Source of the DNA: Novosphingobium lentum NBRC 107847
GTDB taxonomy: Bacteria; Pseudomonadota; Alphaproteobacteria; Sphingomonadales; Sphingomonadaceae
Assembly (NCBI RefSeq): GCF_001590965.1
Contig: NZ_BCTW01000006.1
Coordinates: 154,265-218,264, forward strand
Length of the DNA stretch: 64,000 bases
Direction: 5' to 3'
Position numbers and translations under genes: made by a program. Shown here one piece after another: positions 1-13,885 of this stretch. The notes under the pieces are model-generated. The model had not been told where the DNA came from. It did not search any database and saw only the letters and a program-made list of their open reading frames with translations. How positions within the stretch are numbered: the stretch's first letter is position 1; the number at the start of each line of letters is the position of its first letter.

Positions 1-2275
<2,275 letters not shown>

Positions 2276-2293
2276 GGTGTTCTGCCTTCCTAG

Positions 2294-2392
2294 CCCCTCC
2301 TCTTCAGGGGAGGGGTTGGGGTGGGGTCTATCAATCGGGCGCGACGCTTGGGGAGAGCCCCCACCCCCAGCCCCTCCCCTGAAGAGGAGGGG
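2294..2392. repeat. Large inverted repeat in the rpoB-rpoC spacer
   Basis: Two arms of about 33 bp, 2294-2326 and 2359-2392, are near-perfect reverse complements; each contains CCCCTCCTCTTCAGGGGA or its complement. The 32-bp loop separates them, so the rpoB-rpoC mRNA should fold a long hairpin here. The arm sequence resembles dispersed intergenic elements common in sphingomonads. It lacks a downstream T-tract, so it is more likely a mobile-type palindrome or mRNA-stability element than a terminator. Confidence 0.8.
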
Positions 2393-2413
2393 GGCCGAAG
2401 ACGCCGCTTGAAC

Positions 2414-6607
<4,194 letters not shown>

Positions 6608-6634
6608 GAGAGCTTGAGCCTCTTTGCTGTGCAA

Positions 6635-6655
6635 GTCGGCGGATCAATCGCCGAC
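6635..6655 (-). promoter_or_regulatory. Stem-loop just upstream of the rpoB start
   Basis: A perfect 7-bp stem (GTCGGCG / CGCCGAC) with a 7-nt loop ends 27 nt before the rpoB start codon in the leader RNA. It is close to the ribosome binding region and could affect translation. Function is inferred only from position and structure. Confidence 0.4.
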
Positions 6656-6710
6656 ATGAGAAATGTGCCTTGCGCGGTTCGCACCACCAGAATCTGGCGC
6701 CAAACGACGG

Positions 6711-6758
6711 AAAAAAGGCCACATGGCACACAGCATCCCGTACCCGGAAGCCATGGCC
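6711..6758 (-). terminator. Terminator-like hairpin (possible attenuator) in the rpoB leader
   Basis: On the minus strand GGCCATGGC (6758-6750) can pair with GCCATGTGGCC (6727-6717), giving nine base pairs with a 2-nt bulge and a 22-nt loop. Six T residues (6716-6711) follow immediately. It lies about 100 nt downstream of the predicted rpoB promoter and 104 nt before the start codon, so it would reduce read-through into rpoBC. Termination activity is inferred. Confidence 0.5.
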
Positions 6759-6855
6759 CGCAGCCTTTTGCGTCAGTTGGTAACCCGGTCGCTTCCCTTC
6801 TGAGGAAGGTCCCCGCGCATGGACCCGCCTTGCTCGAAGCGTCGAGCGAGGCCGT

Positions 6856-6884
6856 CATATAGGAGCGGGGGGAGCAGGTGTCAA
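6856..6884 (-). promoter_or_regulatory. Predicted sigma-70 promoter of rpoB-rpoC
   Basis: On the minus strand TTGACA (6884-6879), a 17-bp spacer and TATATG (6861-6856) form a near-consensus housekeeping promoter. It would start transcription near 6848 and give a leader of about 240 nt before rpoB. This supports independent transcription of rpoBC, apart from rplJL. Confidence 0.65.
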
Positions 6885-6910
6885 ACCCCGCAGAGTTCGG
6901 AAGGTTGTCC

Positions 6911-7002
6911 GTCGTCCCGGACTTGATCCGGGGACCGCTGGCCGATTGGCCCGACGTTGCACGAGCACGCCAGCGGTCCCGGGCCGAGCCCGGGATGACG
7001 AC
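6911..7002. repeat. Dispersed palindromic repeat (GTCGTCCCGG type)
   Basis: The left end reads GTCGTCCCGGACTTGATCCG and the right end GGGCCGAGCCCGGGATGACG, forming an imperfect inverted repeat. An internal CCGCTGG/CCAGCGG pair extends it to a long stem. A compact member of the same family is at 27468-27494. Such elements are common between genes in this bacterial group. Confidence 0.7.
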
Positions 7003-7070
7003 TTTGCGCGCACAGCCTCGAAAATCGATATTCGATGCGCGTCATATCGTTTTTCAATATTATTGATTGA

Positions 7071-7120
7071 CGATAAACCGAATCGGTATTATTGAATATC
7101 GATATTGAGATTATCGGAGA
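7071..7120 (+). promoter_or_regulatory. AT-rich control region with a 12-bp palindrome
   Basis: The stretch before the small gene at 7128 is unusually AT-rich for this window. It contains the perfect palindrome AATATCGATATT at 7095-7106 and a related segment, AATATTATTGATT, further upstream. It is a likely operator/promoter for the 7128-8131 genes, perhaps bound by the HTH protein encoded at 7859. Confidence 0.5.
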
Positions 7121-7127
7121 ACGATCA

Positions 7128-7283
7128 ATGACCCAGTCCCTGTCACGCCCCGCCGCCGCGCTGCTGTCCGCAATGGTCGCATTTGCGCTGTGGATGCCGA
7201 CGCTTTCGACCCCCGCGCAGGCCGCCCCGTTCGCCGCGCGTCCGGTCGCGGTCACGCTTTCGGCGCTGCCCGTCTACGCCTGA
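7128..7283 (+). CDS. Small exported peptide, function unknown
   Basis: A 51-residue frame begins MTQSLSRPAAALLSAM and has a hydrophobic core followed by PTLSTPAQAAPFAA, which looks like a Sec signal peptide with an A-x-A cleavage site. The mature part would be only about 20 residues. GGAG lies 10 nt before the ATG. It ends 34 bp before the DUF2975 gene, so it is probably the first gene of that operon. I do not recognise a family. Confidence 0.55.
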   Translation: MTQSLSRPAAALLSAMVAFALWMPTLSTPAQAAPFAARPVAVTLSALPVYA

Positions 7284-7316
7284 CCCTTCCAACCTCCCGA
7301 TCCAGGAGCCATCGCC

Positions 7317-7859
7317 ATGTCACGCTTCCGCACCGATCCGCTGCTGGGATTTTCCCGGCTGGCCGTCACCTTCTTCATGGGCGTCGCGCTGCTCGTCAGC
7401 GGGGCGCTGCTCGTCGCCGCGCCGGCGATGCTGATCGCGCACCGGCAAGTGTTCGATGAACTGGCGAGCAAGGCCGTTGGCACTTCGCCCACCGCGATCG
7501 TCGCCGGCATCATTGCGGTGATGCTGATGGTCTCGGCCATGGCGGTGATGGGCTTCCTGTTCCTGCGCACCATGCGCCGGATCATCGACAGCGTGGGCCT
7601 GGGCGATCCGTTCGCGCCGATCAACGCCGACCGCCTGCGGCTGATGGGCTGGCTGGTGGTGGGGATCGAGGTAATCTCGATTCCGATCGGCGCCATCGTC
7701 ACGTTCGTATCGCAGCACGTCGCCGACGGCAGCGTGAAGACCGACGCCGACTTCGGCTTTTCGCTGGGCGGGCTGCTGCTGGCGATGATCCTGTTCATCC
7801 TCGCCCGCGTGTTCCGCCAGGGCGCGCAGATGCGCGACGAACTCGAAGGGACCGTGTGA
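7317..7859 (+). CDS. DUF2975 family membrane protein
   Basis: 180-residue integral membrane protein with about four hydrophobic segments (near residues 13-40, 55-82, 104-130 and 142-160), matching the DUF2975 layout in which two helices are followed by a short loop containing a GDPF-type motif (here GLGDPFAPINADRLRLMGW). Proteins of this family are commonly paired with a small YozG-like HTH regulator, as here. The stop overlaps the next start (TGATG), indicating translational coupling. Biochemical function is unknown; a membrane sensor or partner of the regulator is the usual guess. Confidence 0.8.
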   Translation: MSRFRTDPLLGFSRLAVTFFMGVALLVSGALLVAAPAMLIAHRQVFDELASKAVGTSPTAIVAGIIAVMLMVSAMAVMGFLFLRTMRRIIDSVGLGDPFAPINADRLRLMGWLVVGIEVISIPIGAIVTFVSQHVADGSVKTDADFGFSLGGLLLAMILFILARVFRQGAQMRDELEGTV

Positions 7860-8131
7860 TGGCCGACATCGACACCGCCCCTGCCAACAGCGCACCCGAA
7901 GGAACCCGCATCGTGGTCAAGCTCGACGACCTGCTCCACGCCCGCCGCATGACGTTGACCGAACTGGCCGAACGCATCGACCTGACGCTGGCCAACCTCT
8001 CGATCCTCAAGACCGGCAAGGCCAAGGCGATCCGCTTCTCCACGCTGGAAGCGATCTGCGGCGCGCTCGATTGCCAGCCGGGCGACTTGCTCGGGTATCG
8101 CGCCGAGGTGCATGCCATCGACGCTGATTAG
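7859..8131 (+). CDS. YozG-like Cro/CI helix-turn-helix regulator
   Basis: 90-residue DNA-binding protein. Residues about 18-80 (IVVKLDDLLHARRMTLTELAERIDLT to ALDCQPGDLLGYR) form a compact XRE-type HTH typical of the YozG/YvaO-like group encoded next to DUF2975 proteins. I chose ATG 7859, which overlaps the upstream stop, over GTG 7856. It probably autoregulates its own operon, and the palindrome at 7095-7106 is the best candidate operator. Confidence 0.8.
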   Translation: MADIDTAPANSAPEGTRIVVKLDDLLHARRMTLTELAERIDLTLANLSILKTGKAKAIRFSTLEAICGALDCQPGDLLGYRAEVHAIDAD

Positions 8132-8179
8132 TTCAAACACGCGGATAGGGGTCCGCTGGCGGCTAACCCGACTTAGCAG

Positions 8180-9088
8180 CTATCGGCATTCCTCAATTAC
8201 ACGGACAACCCGAATTACATCAGGCTTAGAAACGCGATCAAATTGGAACGTAATCGGCTTGCCCGTGTCTTTGAATATCTTTATTCCATCGGAGTAGGTT
8301 TCATACTGAAGAATTTTTCCCAAAGGTATGCTAATGGTTTTTGCGGGGCTTACGAATAAAAGCCTGGTACTTGTCGAACACAAAACACCGCCACCAATTT
8401 TGTGGCTATATTCTTCTTTTTGTGCCGTAATGCGGGCCGAGCCTACGGAATAATACACGCCTTTCATAATTTTTACCCGTGCGCGCGTCCCGCTGTATCC
8501 CACTCTAACTGTCCTCAAGCGATCTTCAAATGCCGATGCCTTACAAGCTTGGTGGCACAACTCGCCCTTCTTCAACAAAAGTGGGGGATCAAGAATGGGC
8601 ATCGGCTGAGTGAAAATATGCCACAGTTCGCGTGCTTCGCTGATTTCTGCAGTCTCGGGTATCGGTAGCCCTAGGGCCTCCGCTTCTCCATAAAGTCTGG
8701 CATCTTCGCTGGGATCGATTTGGCCATCCGCTAAAATATCTTGGATTATCCAATCTAATCGATTTTTACCAAATTCTTCGATTACGGATTTTGAAAAATT
8801 CTTCCCGAGCCCAAGATCTGCCAGACGTGTCGCTTCTCGCTCGATATTCAATCCGAGCCGCTCAGCTCGACTTTGCCAATCATCAAGCAGGGCATCTCGA
8901 ATTGCAAATCTGACATCTACTTCAGCATTAACTATCGAAAGTCGATGGAGCGCTATCAGCGCACGTAAATCGATCTGACTCCCCTCCTTTAGAAGATTGC
9001 TCAAATCTTCACGGAAAGCGTCGCGATCTGGTCCAGTGATCAACGATTTTAGCTTTGCCCACATGCGTTTTGTACCGCCGATGTCCAT
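8180..9088 (-). CDS. Low-GC hypothetical protein, TerB-like / PH-like domains suspected
   Basis: 302 residues encoded in DNA clearly richer in A and T than all neighbours, which suggests horizontal acquisition. The middle (about residues 105-150, DWIIQDILADGQIDPSEDARLYGEAEALGLPI split by the 20-letter limit as DWIIQDILADGQ and IDPSEDARLY) resembles TerB-type acidic helical domains. The C-terminal 100 residues (KGVYYSVGSARITAQ..., GGVLCSTSTRLLFVS..., KILQYETYSDGIKIF) look like a bacterial PH/GRAM-type beta barrel. No signal peptide is seen. It separates the rpoB and rplJ units. Function is unknown. Confidence 0.65.
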   Translation of the reverse strand: MDIGGTKRMWAKLKSLITGPDRDAFREDLSNLLKEGSQIDLRALIALHRLSIVNAEVDVRFAIRDALLDDWQSRAERLGLNIEREATRLADLGLGKNFSKSVIEEFGKNRLDWIIQDILADGQIDPSEDARLYGEAEALGLPIPETAEISEARELWHIFTQPMPILDPPLLLKKGELCHQACKASAFEDRLRTVRVGYSGTRARVKIMKGVYYSVGSARITAQKEEYSHKIGGGVLCSTSTRLLFVSPAKTISIPLGKILQYETYSDGIKIFKDTGKPITFQFDRVSKPDVIRVVRVIEECR

Positions 9089-9450
9089 TGATTACATCAG
9101 CCTACCGCCACAATCCCAACGCAGCAACGCTTCACATTGACTCGCAACGCCAACTGCCTCATAGGCCCGCCGCGACCGGTCGACTAAACCTCGTTCCGGT
9201 CATCCGTCCGAGACAGTCGGTGCGGGGGTTTCCCCGCTTAATTTCCGACCTAGGCGGGGAAAAGAGATTACCCGGCCCACGCTCCCGAATCGGGTGCCGA
9301 CGGTCTTTCGCGGTTCCGGCCTTGTTGCCCGGAGCGCACCTCCTTCCCCTTCAACGGACTCGCCCGTGCGGTGCCCCTCGTGGTCGCCGTGCGGACAACG
9401 CAGCCCGGTCGTCTGCCGTTTCGGCATTCGGCCATCGTGAAGGAGTAAGC
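9089..9450 (+). promoter_or_regulatory. rplJ promoter and long leader (probable L10-type autoregulatory leader)
   Basis: TTGACT (9137-9142), a 17-bp spacer and CATAGG (9160-9165) form a plausible promoter. The transcript would have a leader of about 280 nt rich in potential stems, for example GCGGGGGTTTCCCCGC near 9221-9238 and GGCGGGG further on. Bacterial rplJ-rplL mRNAs usually carry a leader that binds the L10-L12 complex to repress translation, and position and length fit. The exact kink-turn could not be confirmed by eye. No coding gene is seen in this 362-bp stretch. Confidence 0.55.
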
Positions 9451-9966
9451 ATGGATCGTTCGCAAAAAGCCGACGCGGTCGCAGCGCTCACCGCAACCTT
9501 CAACGAGGTCGGCGTGGTGGTAGTCACCCGCAACCTCGGCATGACCGTGGCCCAGACCACGGCCCTGCGCGTGAAGATGCGTGATGCCGGTGCATCGTTC
9601 AAGGTTTCGAAGAACAGTCTCGCCAAGCTGGCCATCGCGGACACCGACTATAGCGGAATCGGCGACCTGCTGACCGGACCCGTAGCCCTGGCGACTTCGG
9701 TCGACCCGGTCGCTGCGGCGAAGATTGCAGTCGAATTCGCGAAGACCAACCCCAAGTTGGAAATCATCGGTGGATCGATGGGTACGCAAGTACTCGACGC
9801 GGCAGGGATCACGGCGCTCGCGTCGATGCCTTCGCTCGACGAACTGCGCGCCAAGCTTATCGGCCTCGTCCAGGCACCAGCGACCAAGATCGCTCAGGTT
9901 GTCGTGGCGCCTGCCGGCAAGCTCGCCCGCGTCTTTGGGGCCTATGCCACCAAGGAAGCCGCATAA
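9451..9966 (+). CDS. rplJ: 50S ribosomal protein L10
   Basis: 171-residue L10, base of the ribosomal L7/L12 stalk. The N-terminal rRNA-binding domain (MDRSQKADAVAALTATF..., VVVVTRNLGMTVAQT, FKVSKNSLAKLA) and the C-terminal helix that binds L12 dimers (about 150-171) are present. A longer upstream frame exists, but ATG 9451 follows GAAGGAG by 7 nt and gives the standard N-terminus. It is followed by rplL after 66 bp. Confidence 0.97.
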   Translation: MDRSQKADAVAALTATFNEVGVVVVTRNLGMTVAQTTALRVKMRDAGASFKVSKNSLAKLAIADTDYSGIGDLLTGPVALATSVDPVAAAKIAVEFAKTNPKLEIIGGSMGTQVLDAAGITALASMPSLDELRAKLIGLVQAPATKIAQVVVAPAGKLARVFGAYATKEAA

Positions 9967-10032
9967 GACCGTTCGAACCCAATTCGTCCGGCTCTTTTGC
10001 CGGGCTCCCAGACTTATCAGGAGTGATACACC

Positions 10033-10404
10033 ATGGCTGATATCGCCAATCTCGTCGCAGAACTTTCGAAGCTGACCGTCCTTGAGGCGGCTGACCTTGC
10101 CAAGGCCCTTGAAGAAGCATGGGGCGTTTCCGCCGCTGCTGCCGTCGCGGTTGCCGGCCCCGCCGCTGCGGTTGCCGAAGCCGTTGAGGAAAAGACCGAA
10201 TTCGACGTCATCCTGACCGGCGACGGCGGGAAGAAGATCCAGGTCATCAAGGAAGTCCGCGCCATCACCCAGCTCGGCCTGACCGAAGCCAAGACCCTTG
10301 TGGAATCGGCTCCCAAGGCGATCAAGGAAGGCGTCAACAAGGCTGAAGCCGAAGAGATCAAGGCCAAGGTCGAAGCGGCCGGCGGCACCGTCGAAATCAA
10401 GTAA
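10033..10404 (+). CDS. rplL: 50S ribosomal protein L7/L12
   Basis: 123-residue stalk protein that recruits translation factors. It has the N-terminal dimerisation domain ([20 protein letters not shown]), an Ala/Val-rich hinge (about 35-52) and the conserved C-terminal domain ([40 protein letters not shown]). A ribosome binding site AGGAG precedes the start. An intrinsic terminator lies about 100 bp downstream, so rplJ-rplL ends here without rpoBC. Confidence 0.98.
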   Translation: MADIANLVAELSKLTVLEAADLAKALEEAWGVSAAAAVAVAGPAAAVAEAVEEKTEFDVILTGDGGKKIQVIKEVRAITQLGLTEAKTLVESAPKAIKEGVNKAEAEEIKAKVEAAGGTVEIK

Positions 10405-10440
10405 GGGCCTGCGGGGCGGCAACGCCCTGCGCCCGGGCAT

Positions 10441-10456
10441 CCCCGCGAACGCGGGG
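10441..10456. repeat. Short dispersed palindrome
   Basis: CCCCGCGAACGCGGGG, a variant of the CCCCCGCGAAGGCGGGGG intergenic palindrome found at five other places in the window. Confidence 0.6.
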
Positions 10457-10501
10457 AGCCACACAAGTTTCGCGGGTGTCTTGAAGCGCTCGCGGATGGG
10501 A

Positions 10502-10527
10502 GGGCGGTCCGCAAGGGCCGCCCTTTT
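10502..10527 (+). terminator. Intrinsic terminator of rplJ-rplL
   Basis: A 9-bp stem (GGGCGGTCC / GGGCCGCCC, one G-U pair) with a GCAA tetraloop is followed by TTTT. It lies 98 bp after the rplL stop. Confidence 0.85.
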
Positions 10528-10557
10528 CCGTTTGGTAACCGCGCACGTGATAGCGCC

Positions 10558-11187
10558 ATGTCCATGAGCGCCGAATACGAGGAAAAGGCCGGGCTGACCA
10601 AGCTGCGTCGGACATACGAGCGCATGGCCGACGTCACGATCCGCCACGGCGAAACCGGCTGGCGCTTCCATGACATGCAGGGCCGCGCCTTTGCGCTGAG
10701 CGACGCCGAAGGCGAGGCGTTGCGCAGGGCGGCGCAGGACCGCATCGATGCGCTGTTTTCGGGCATGACCGGCAGCTCGTGGACGCTGTTCATTCCAGTG
10801 ATCATGGTCATGGTGCTGGGCCTGCGCATGATCAACGAATTTGCGCTCGCCCACGCGATGCCGAGCTTCGTCTACTTCCTGCCGTGCGTGGTGCTGCTGT
10901 TCGGTGATGCGCTGGCCGAAATCAGCTTCCTGTTTGCCATGATGCGTTGGCGCGAGGAGCAGGCGCAGATCCTGCGGCAGCGCGACGGGCGCGAGCACGA
11001 GACCGCGACATACGCCTGGATGTTCGATCCGCGGCTGCTGCAATGGACCACCTACGGATTGTATCTGGCCGCCGCGATCATGCTGCTGGTGATGGCAGGC
11101 GCCCCGCCGCTGGCGACGGGACTGGTCGCGCTGGGCACCGCGTTGCTGGGCGGCGCCCTGTCGGGATCGAAGGCGGCGACGTCGTGA
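10558..11187 (+). CDS. Hypothetical four-helix membrane protein
   Basis: 209 residues. An N-terminal soluble part (about 1-65) is followed by hydrophobic segments near 73-92, 101-122, 157-176 and 180-200. Start options are ATG 10558 and ATG 10564 (MSAEYEEKAG); no strong ribosome binding site separates them. It follows the rplL terminator, so it has its own promoter. I recognise no family and see no catalytic motif. Confidence 0.65.
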   Translation: MSMSAEYEEKAGLTKLRRTYERMADVTIRHGETGWRFHDMQGRAFALSDAEGEALRRAAQDRIDALFSGMTGSSWTLFIPVIMVMVLGLRMINEFALAHAMPSFVYFLPCVVLLFGDALAEISFLFAMMRWREEQAQILRQRDGREHETATYAWMFDPRLLQWTTYGLYLAAAIMLLVMAGAPPLATGLVALGTALLGGALSGSKAATS

Positions 11188-11268
11188 CGCGCTGGCGATC
11201 GAGGCGCCTTGCGTCGGCGGTGCACTCCCACCGTTCCGGAGCGACCGGCCAGCGTTGAAGCAGGCGAC

Positions 11269-11643
11269 CTATGCTTTAATTTTCGGCGGATCGGTTTTGC
11301 ATGCAGTCGGCCCGAGTGCGAGCGATACGCCTTTCCGCAAGACAGGCACGGTCTCGCCAACGCGGCATTGAACAGCTGTCACCGGGTCGATGCCGAAATC
11401 CCCTGTCGTCCCATCGGCCAGCTTGACCGTCAGAAACGCGTAATAGTTTCCGAACTTCGAGATACGGCCAGTTTTAGACGTTATGGTACCGGCTTCGGTC
11501 GCATCCCAATGCGTCGTGTCCGGCTGATTCTCAAACCAGAACCACCAGCTGACCCCGACCAATAAGCCCGCGATGGCGATATTGGCGAACACTGTACGCA
11601 ACTGGCGGGCTGCGTATTCGCGCTTGTTCAGCATCACCGTCAT
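11269..11643 (-). CDS. Membrane-anchored hypothetical protein
   Basis: 124 residues with one N-terminal transmembrane helix (about 17-37, VFANIAIAGLLVGVSWWFWF) and a periplasmic C-terminal part rich in beta structure with two cysteines (residues about 92 and 117) that could form a disulfide. ATG 11634 is an alternative start. It lies 31 bp after the cytochrome c gene on the same strand and may be co-transcribed. No family recognised. Confidence 0.55.
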   Translation of the reverse strand: MTVMLNKREYAARQLRTVFANIAIAGLLVGVSWWFWFENQPDTTHWDATEAGTITSKTGRISKFGNYYAFLTVKLADGTTGDFGIDPVTAVQCRVGETVPVLRKGVSLALGPTACKTDPPKIKA

Positions 11644-11674
11644 GTCCCTTCGCCCAAGGTGCAGGCCCTCCCCC

Positions 11675-12157
11675 TCACTTCAGCGTAGCCAGATACTCGA
11701 TCACTTCCCTGCGCTTGGCCGCGTCGGGGATGCCTGCGAACACCATGCGCGTGCCGGGGACCATCTTCATCGGGCCGGTCAGCCAGGTGTCGAGGTTGGC
11801 GGCGTCCCATGTGAAGCCCGCCGCTTTCAGCGCGGGGCTGTAGGAAAAGCCTTCGAGGCTGGCGGCCTTGCGCCCGACCACGCCCGCAAGGCTTGGCCCG
11901 ATCATGGTCTTGCCTGCCTCGAACGCGTGGCAGCTTTTGCAGGTCGCGACCGAGGCCGGTGCGGCATTGGCGGCGAGTGGCGTCGTGGCGGCGGGGGCGG
12001 CAGCTGCGTCGGGTGACGTCGGCGCGGCAGAGGTGTCGGTCGCGGTCGCGTCCTTGCTGGCACCACCGCACGCGGCCAGTGTCACCGACAGACTCGCCGC
12101 CAGCGCGATCGCCGCCGTTACGTACAACGCCCTTGCGGTGTGATTGCCCTGCGCCAT
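11675..12157 (-). CDS. Cytochrome c class I lipoprotein
   Basis: 160-residue c-type cytochrome. The N-terminus has a hydrophobic helix ending LSVTLAACGG, a lipobox whose Cys (about residue 30) would be lipidated. A low-complexity Ala/Pro/Thr linker follows. The haem is bound by CKSCH (about 73-77), and the likely axial Met is in MVPGTRMVFAG near residue 140. It is probably an electron carrier on the periplasmic face of the membrane. It is divergent from the MATE exporter. Confidence 0.9.
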   Translation of the reverse strand: MAQGNHTARALYVTAAIALAASLSVTLAACGGASKDATATDTSAAPTSPDAAAAPAATTPLAANAAPASVATCKSCHAFEAGKTMIGPSLAGVVGRKAASLEGFSYSPALKAAGFTWDAANLDTWLTGPMKMVPGTRMVFAGIPDAAKRREVIEYLATLK

Positions 12158-12290
12158 GTCCCTCTTGCCCTTCCGTCATGATCCTGGAGGCGGCTTTATC
12201 GCGCGTGGCGCGGGACGCAAGATGGTGCCTGCGCTTCTCCCAGCGCGCGCTTCCCTCGCGGCGCGCTCGCGCCTAGGGAGACCGGCTGTC

Positions 12291-13715
12291 ATGTCGTCCG
12301 CCCCCGCCCTCCACGCCGTCGCGGCACCTGCGATCCCGCCGGGCGGCAGCTTCGCGCGCGAGATGCGGGCGATGCTGCAACTGGGCGCGCCGCTGGCGCT
12401 GGCCAACCTGCTGCAGATGCTGGTCTATGCGGTCGACGTGATCTTCGTGGCGCGGCTGGGGGAAAAGCCGCTGGCCGCCTCCAGCCTGTCGATCTCGCTG
12501 TTCGGGCTGATGATGTGGTGCTTTTCGGGGCTGACCGGCGCGGTCGCCCCGCTGATCGCCGCCGAGCTGGGCAGCCGCGCGCATGCCGTGCGCCAGGTCC
12601 GCCGCAGCGTGCGCATGGCGCTGTGGCTGGCGGTCGGCTGCGGGCTGCTGGGCATGATCGTGGCGTGGCAGGGCCAGGCGATCCTGCTCGCCGCCGGGCA
12701 GGACGCCGAAGTGGCCGAGCTGGCGGGCGGATTCCTGCGCGTGCTGATGTGGGCGATGATCCCGATGATCTTCGCCAACGTGTTGCGCACGTTCGTCTCC
12801 GCGCTGGGCCGGCCGGTGTTCGCCACCGCGATCACCGCGCTGGCGATCGGGGTCAACGCGCTGGGCAACTACACGTTCGTGTTCGGCCACTTCGGCGCGC
12901 CCGCGATGGGTCTGCGCGGATCGGCGATGTCGAGCATCATCACCGCGCTGATCACGCTGGCCGCCTATGCCATCGCCATCCGCAGCGACCGCCGGCTGCG
13001 CCGCTATCGCCTGTTCGGCCGGTGGTGGCGGCCCGAATGGACCCGACTGCGCGAGATCTTGCGCATCGGCCTGCCGATCGCCGCGACGATCCTGGCCGAA
13101 GCCGGGCTGTTCAGCGGCGCGGCGTTCCTGATGGGGTTGATCGGCCCGGCAGAACTGGCCGGGCACACCGTGGCGCTGCAGGTCGCGGCGCTGGCGTTCC
13201 AGGTGCCGTTCGGGCTGGGCCAGGCCGCGACGATCCGCGTCGGCTATCACTTCGGCGCGGGCGACCGCATCGTGATCGGGCGGGCCGGCAGCGCCGCGCT
13301 GGTGCTCGCCTTCGGATTCACGGTGCTGACCGCCAGCGCGATGCTGTTCATGCCGCGCACGATCCTGTCGCTCTACGTCGATCCCGCCGCGCCCGCCAAC
13401 GCCGCGATGGTCGGGTTTGCCGTGCAGTACATGGTCGTCGCCGCCGCGTTCCAGCTGTTCGACGGCACGCAAGCCGTGGCGGCAGGCGCGCTGCGCGGCC
13501 TGCAGGACACCCGCGTGCCGATGGCCATCGCGCTGTTCGGCTACTGGATCCCCGGCATCGGCACGTCGGTGATGCTGGGTTTCTTCACGCCCTTGCGCGG
13601 CATCGGCGTGTGGATCGGGCTGATGGCGGGACTCGTCGTGGTGGCCAGCCTGCTGCTGTACCGCTGGCGCGCACGCGTGCGGCTGGGCCTGCTGCCGGAC
13701 GCCGGATCGTACTGA
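12291..13715 (+). CDS. MATE family multidrug/sodium efflux transporter
   Basis: 474-residue polytopic membrane protein with about twelve hydrophobic segments in two related halves, the MATE (NorM-like) arrangement that exports cationic drugs using Na or H gradients. Recognisable segments include LGAPLALANLLQMLVYAVDV at the start of helix 1 and GLRGSAMSSIITALITLAAY. The frame is open for 49 codons further upstream, but ATG 12291 follows AGGGAG at about 10 nt and gives the standard N-terminus. Confidence 0.92.
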   Translation: MSSAPALHAVAAPAIPPGGSFAREMRAMLQLGAPLALANLLQMLVYAVDVIFVARLGEKPLAASSLSISLFGLMMWCFSGLTGAVAPLIAAELGSRAHAVRQVRRSVRMALWLAVGCGLLGMIVAWQGQAILLAAGQDAEVAELAGGFLRVLMWAMIPMIFANVLRTFVSALGRPVFATAITALAIGVNALGNYTFVFGHFGAPAMGLRGSAMSSIITALITLAAYAIAIRSDRRLRRYRLFGRWWRPEWTRLREILRIGLPIAATILAEAGLFSGAAFLMGLIGPAELAGHTVALQVAALAFQVPFGLGQAATIRVGYHFGAGDRIVIGRAGSAALVLAFGFTVLTASAMLFMPRTILSLYVDPAAPANAAMVGFAVQYMVVAAAFQLFDGTQAVAAGALRGLQDTRVPMAIALFGYWIPGIGTSVMLGFFTPLRGIGVWIGLMAGLVVVASLLLYRWRARVRLGLLPDAGSY

Positions 13716-13778
13716 CCGGCACACGCCTCGCCCTGCCCCGGTCGCCTTCGATCTGAAAAGAATCTCTGCCAAAACCCA

Positions 13779-13807
13779 TTGACGCTCCACGGCGCCCGAC
13801 CCATATG
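13779..13807 (+). promoter_or_regulatory. Predicted groESL promoter
   Basis: TTGACG (13779-13784), a 17-bp spacer and CATATG (13802-13807) form a sigma-70-like promoter directly before the CIRCE operator, the usual HrcA-controlled layout. Confidence 0.6.
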
Positions 13808-13814
13808 CGCCTCG

Positions 13815-13841
13815 CTGGCACTCTCGCCCTGAGAGTGCCAA
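13815..13841 (+). promoter_or_regulatory. CIRCE heat-shock operator (HrcA site)
   Basis: CTGGCACTC, nine unpaired bases, then GAGTGCCAA: the controlling inverted repeat of chaperone expression. It overlaps the start of transcription predicted from the upstream promoter, so HrcA would repress groESL until heat shock. The outer bases differ slightly from the TTAGCACTC consensus. Confidence 0.93.
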
Positions 13842-13885
13842 TGCGCGATATTTTATCGATCCAACCTGGAAAGAGGGAGCACACT

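Larger units (their letters stand above)
6608..7127. other. Gene-poor divergent spacer upstream of rpoB
   Basis: This 520-bp interval holds the rpoB leader and promoter on the minus strand, a dispersed palindromic repeat (6911-7002), and the AT-rich control region of the small gene at 7128. No convincing coding region is seen; short open frames here have no recognisable sequence or ribosome binding site. Confidence 0.7.

Noticed and set aside
8140..9130. Low-GC segment as a prophage or IS fragment
   Set aside because: No integrase, transposase, terminal repeats or target duplication; only the composition is unusual.
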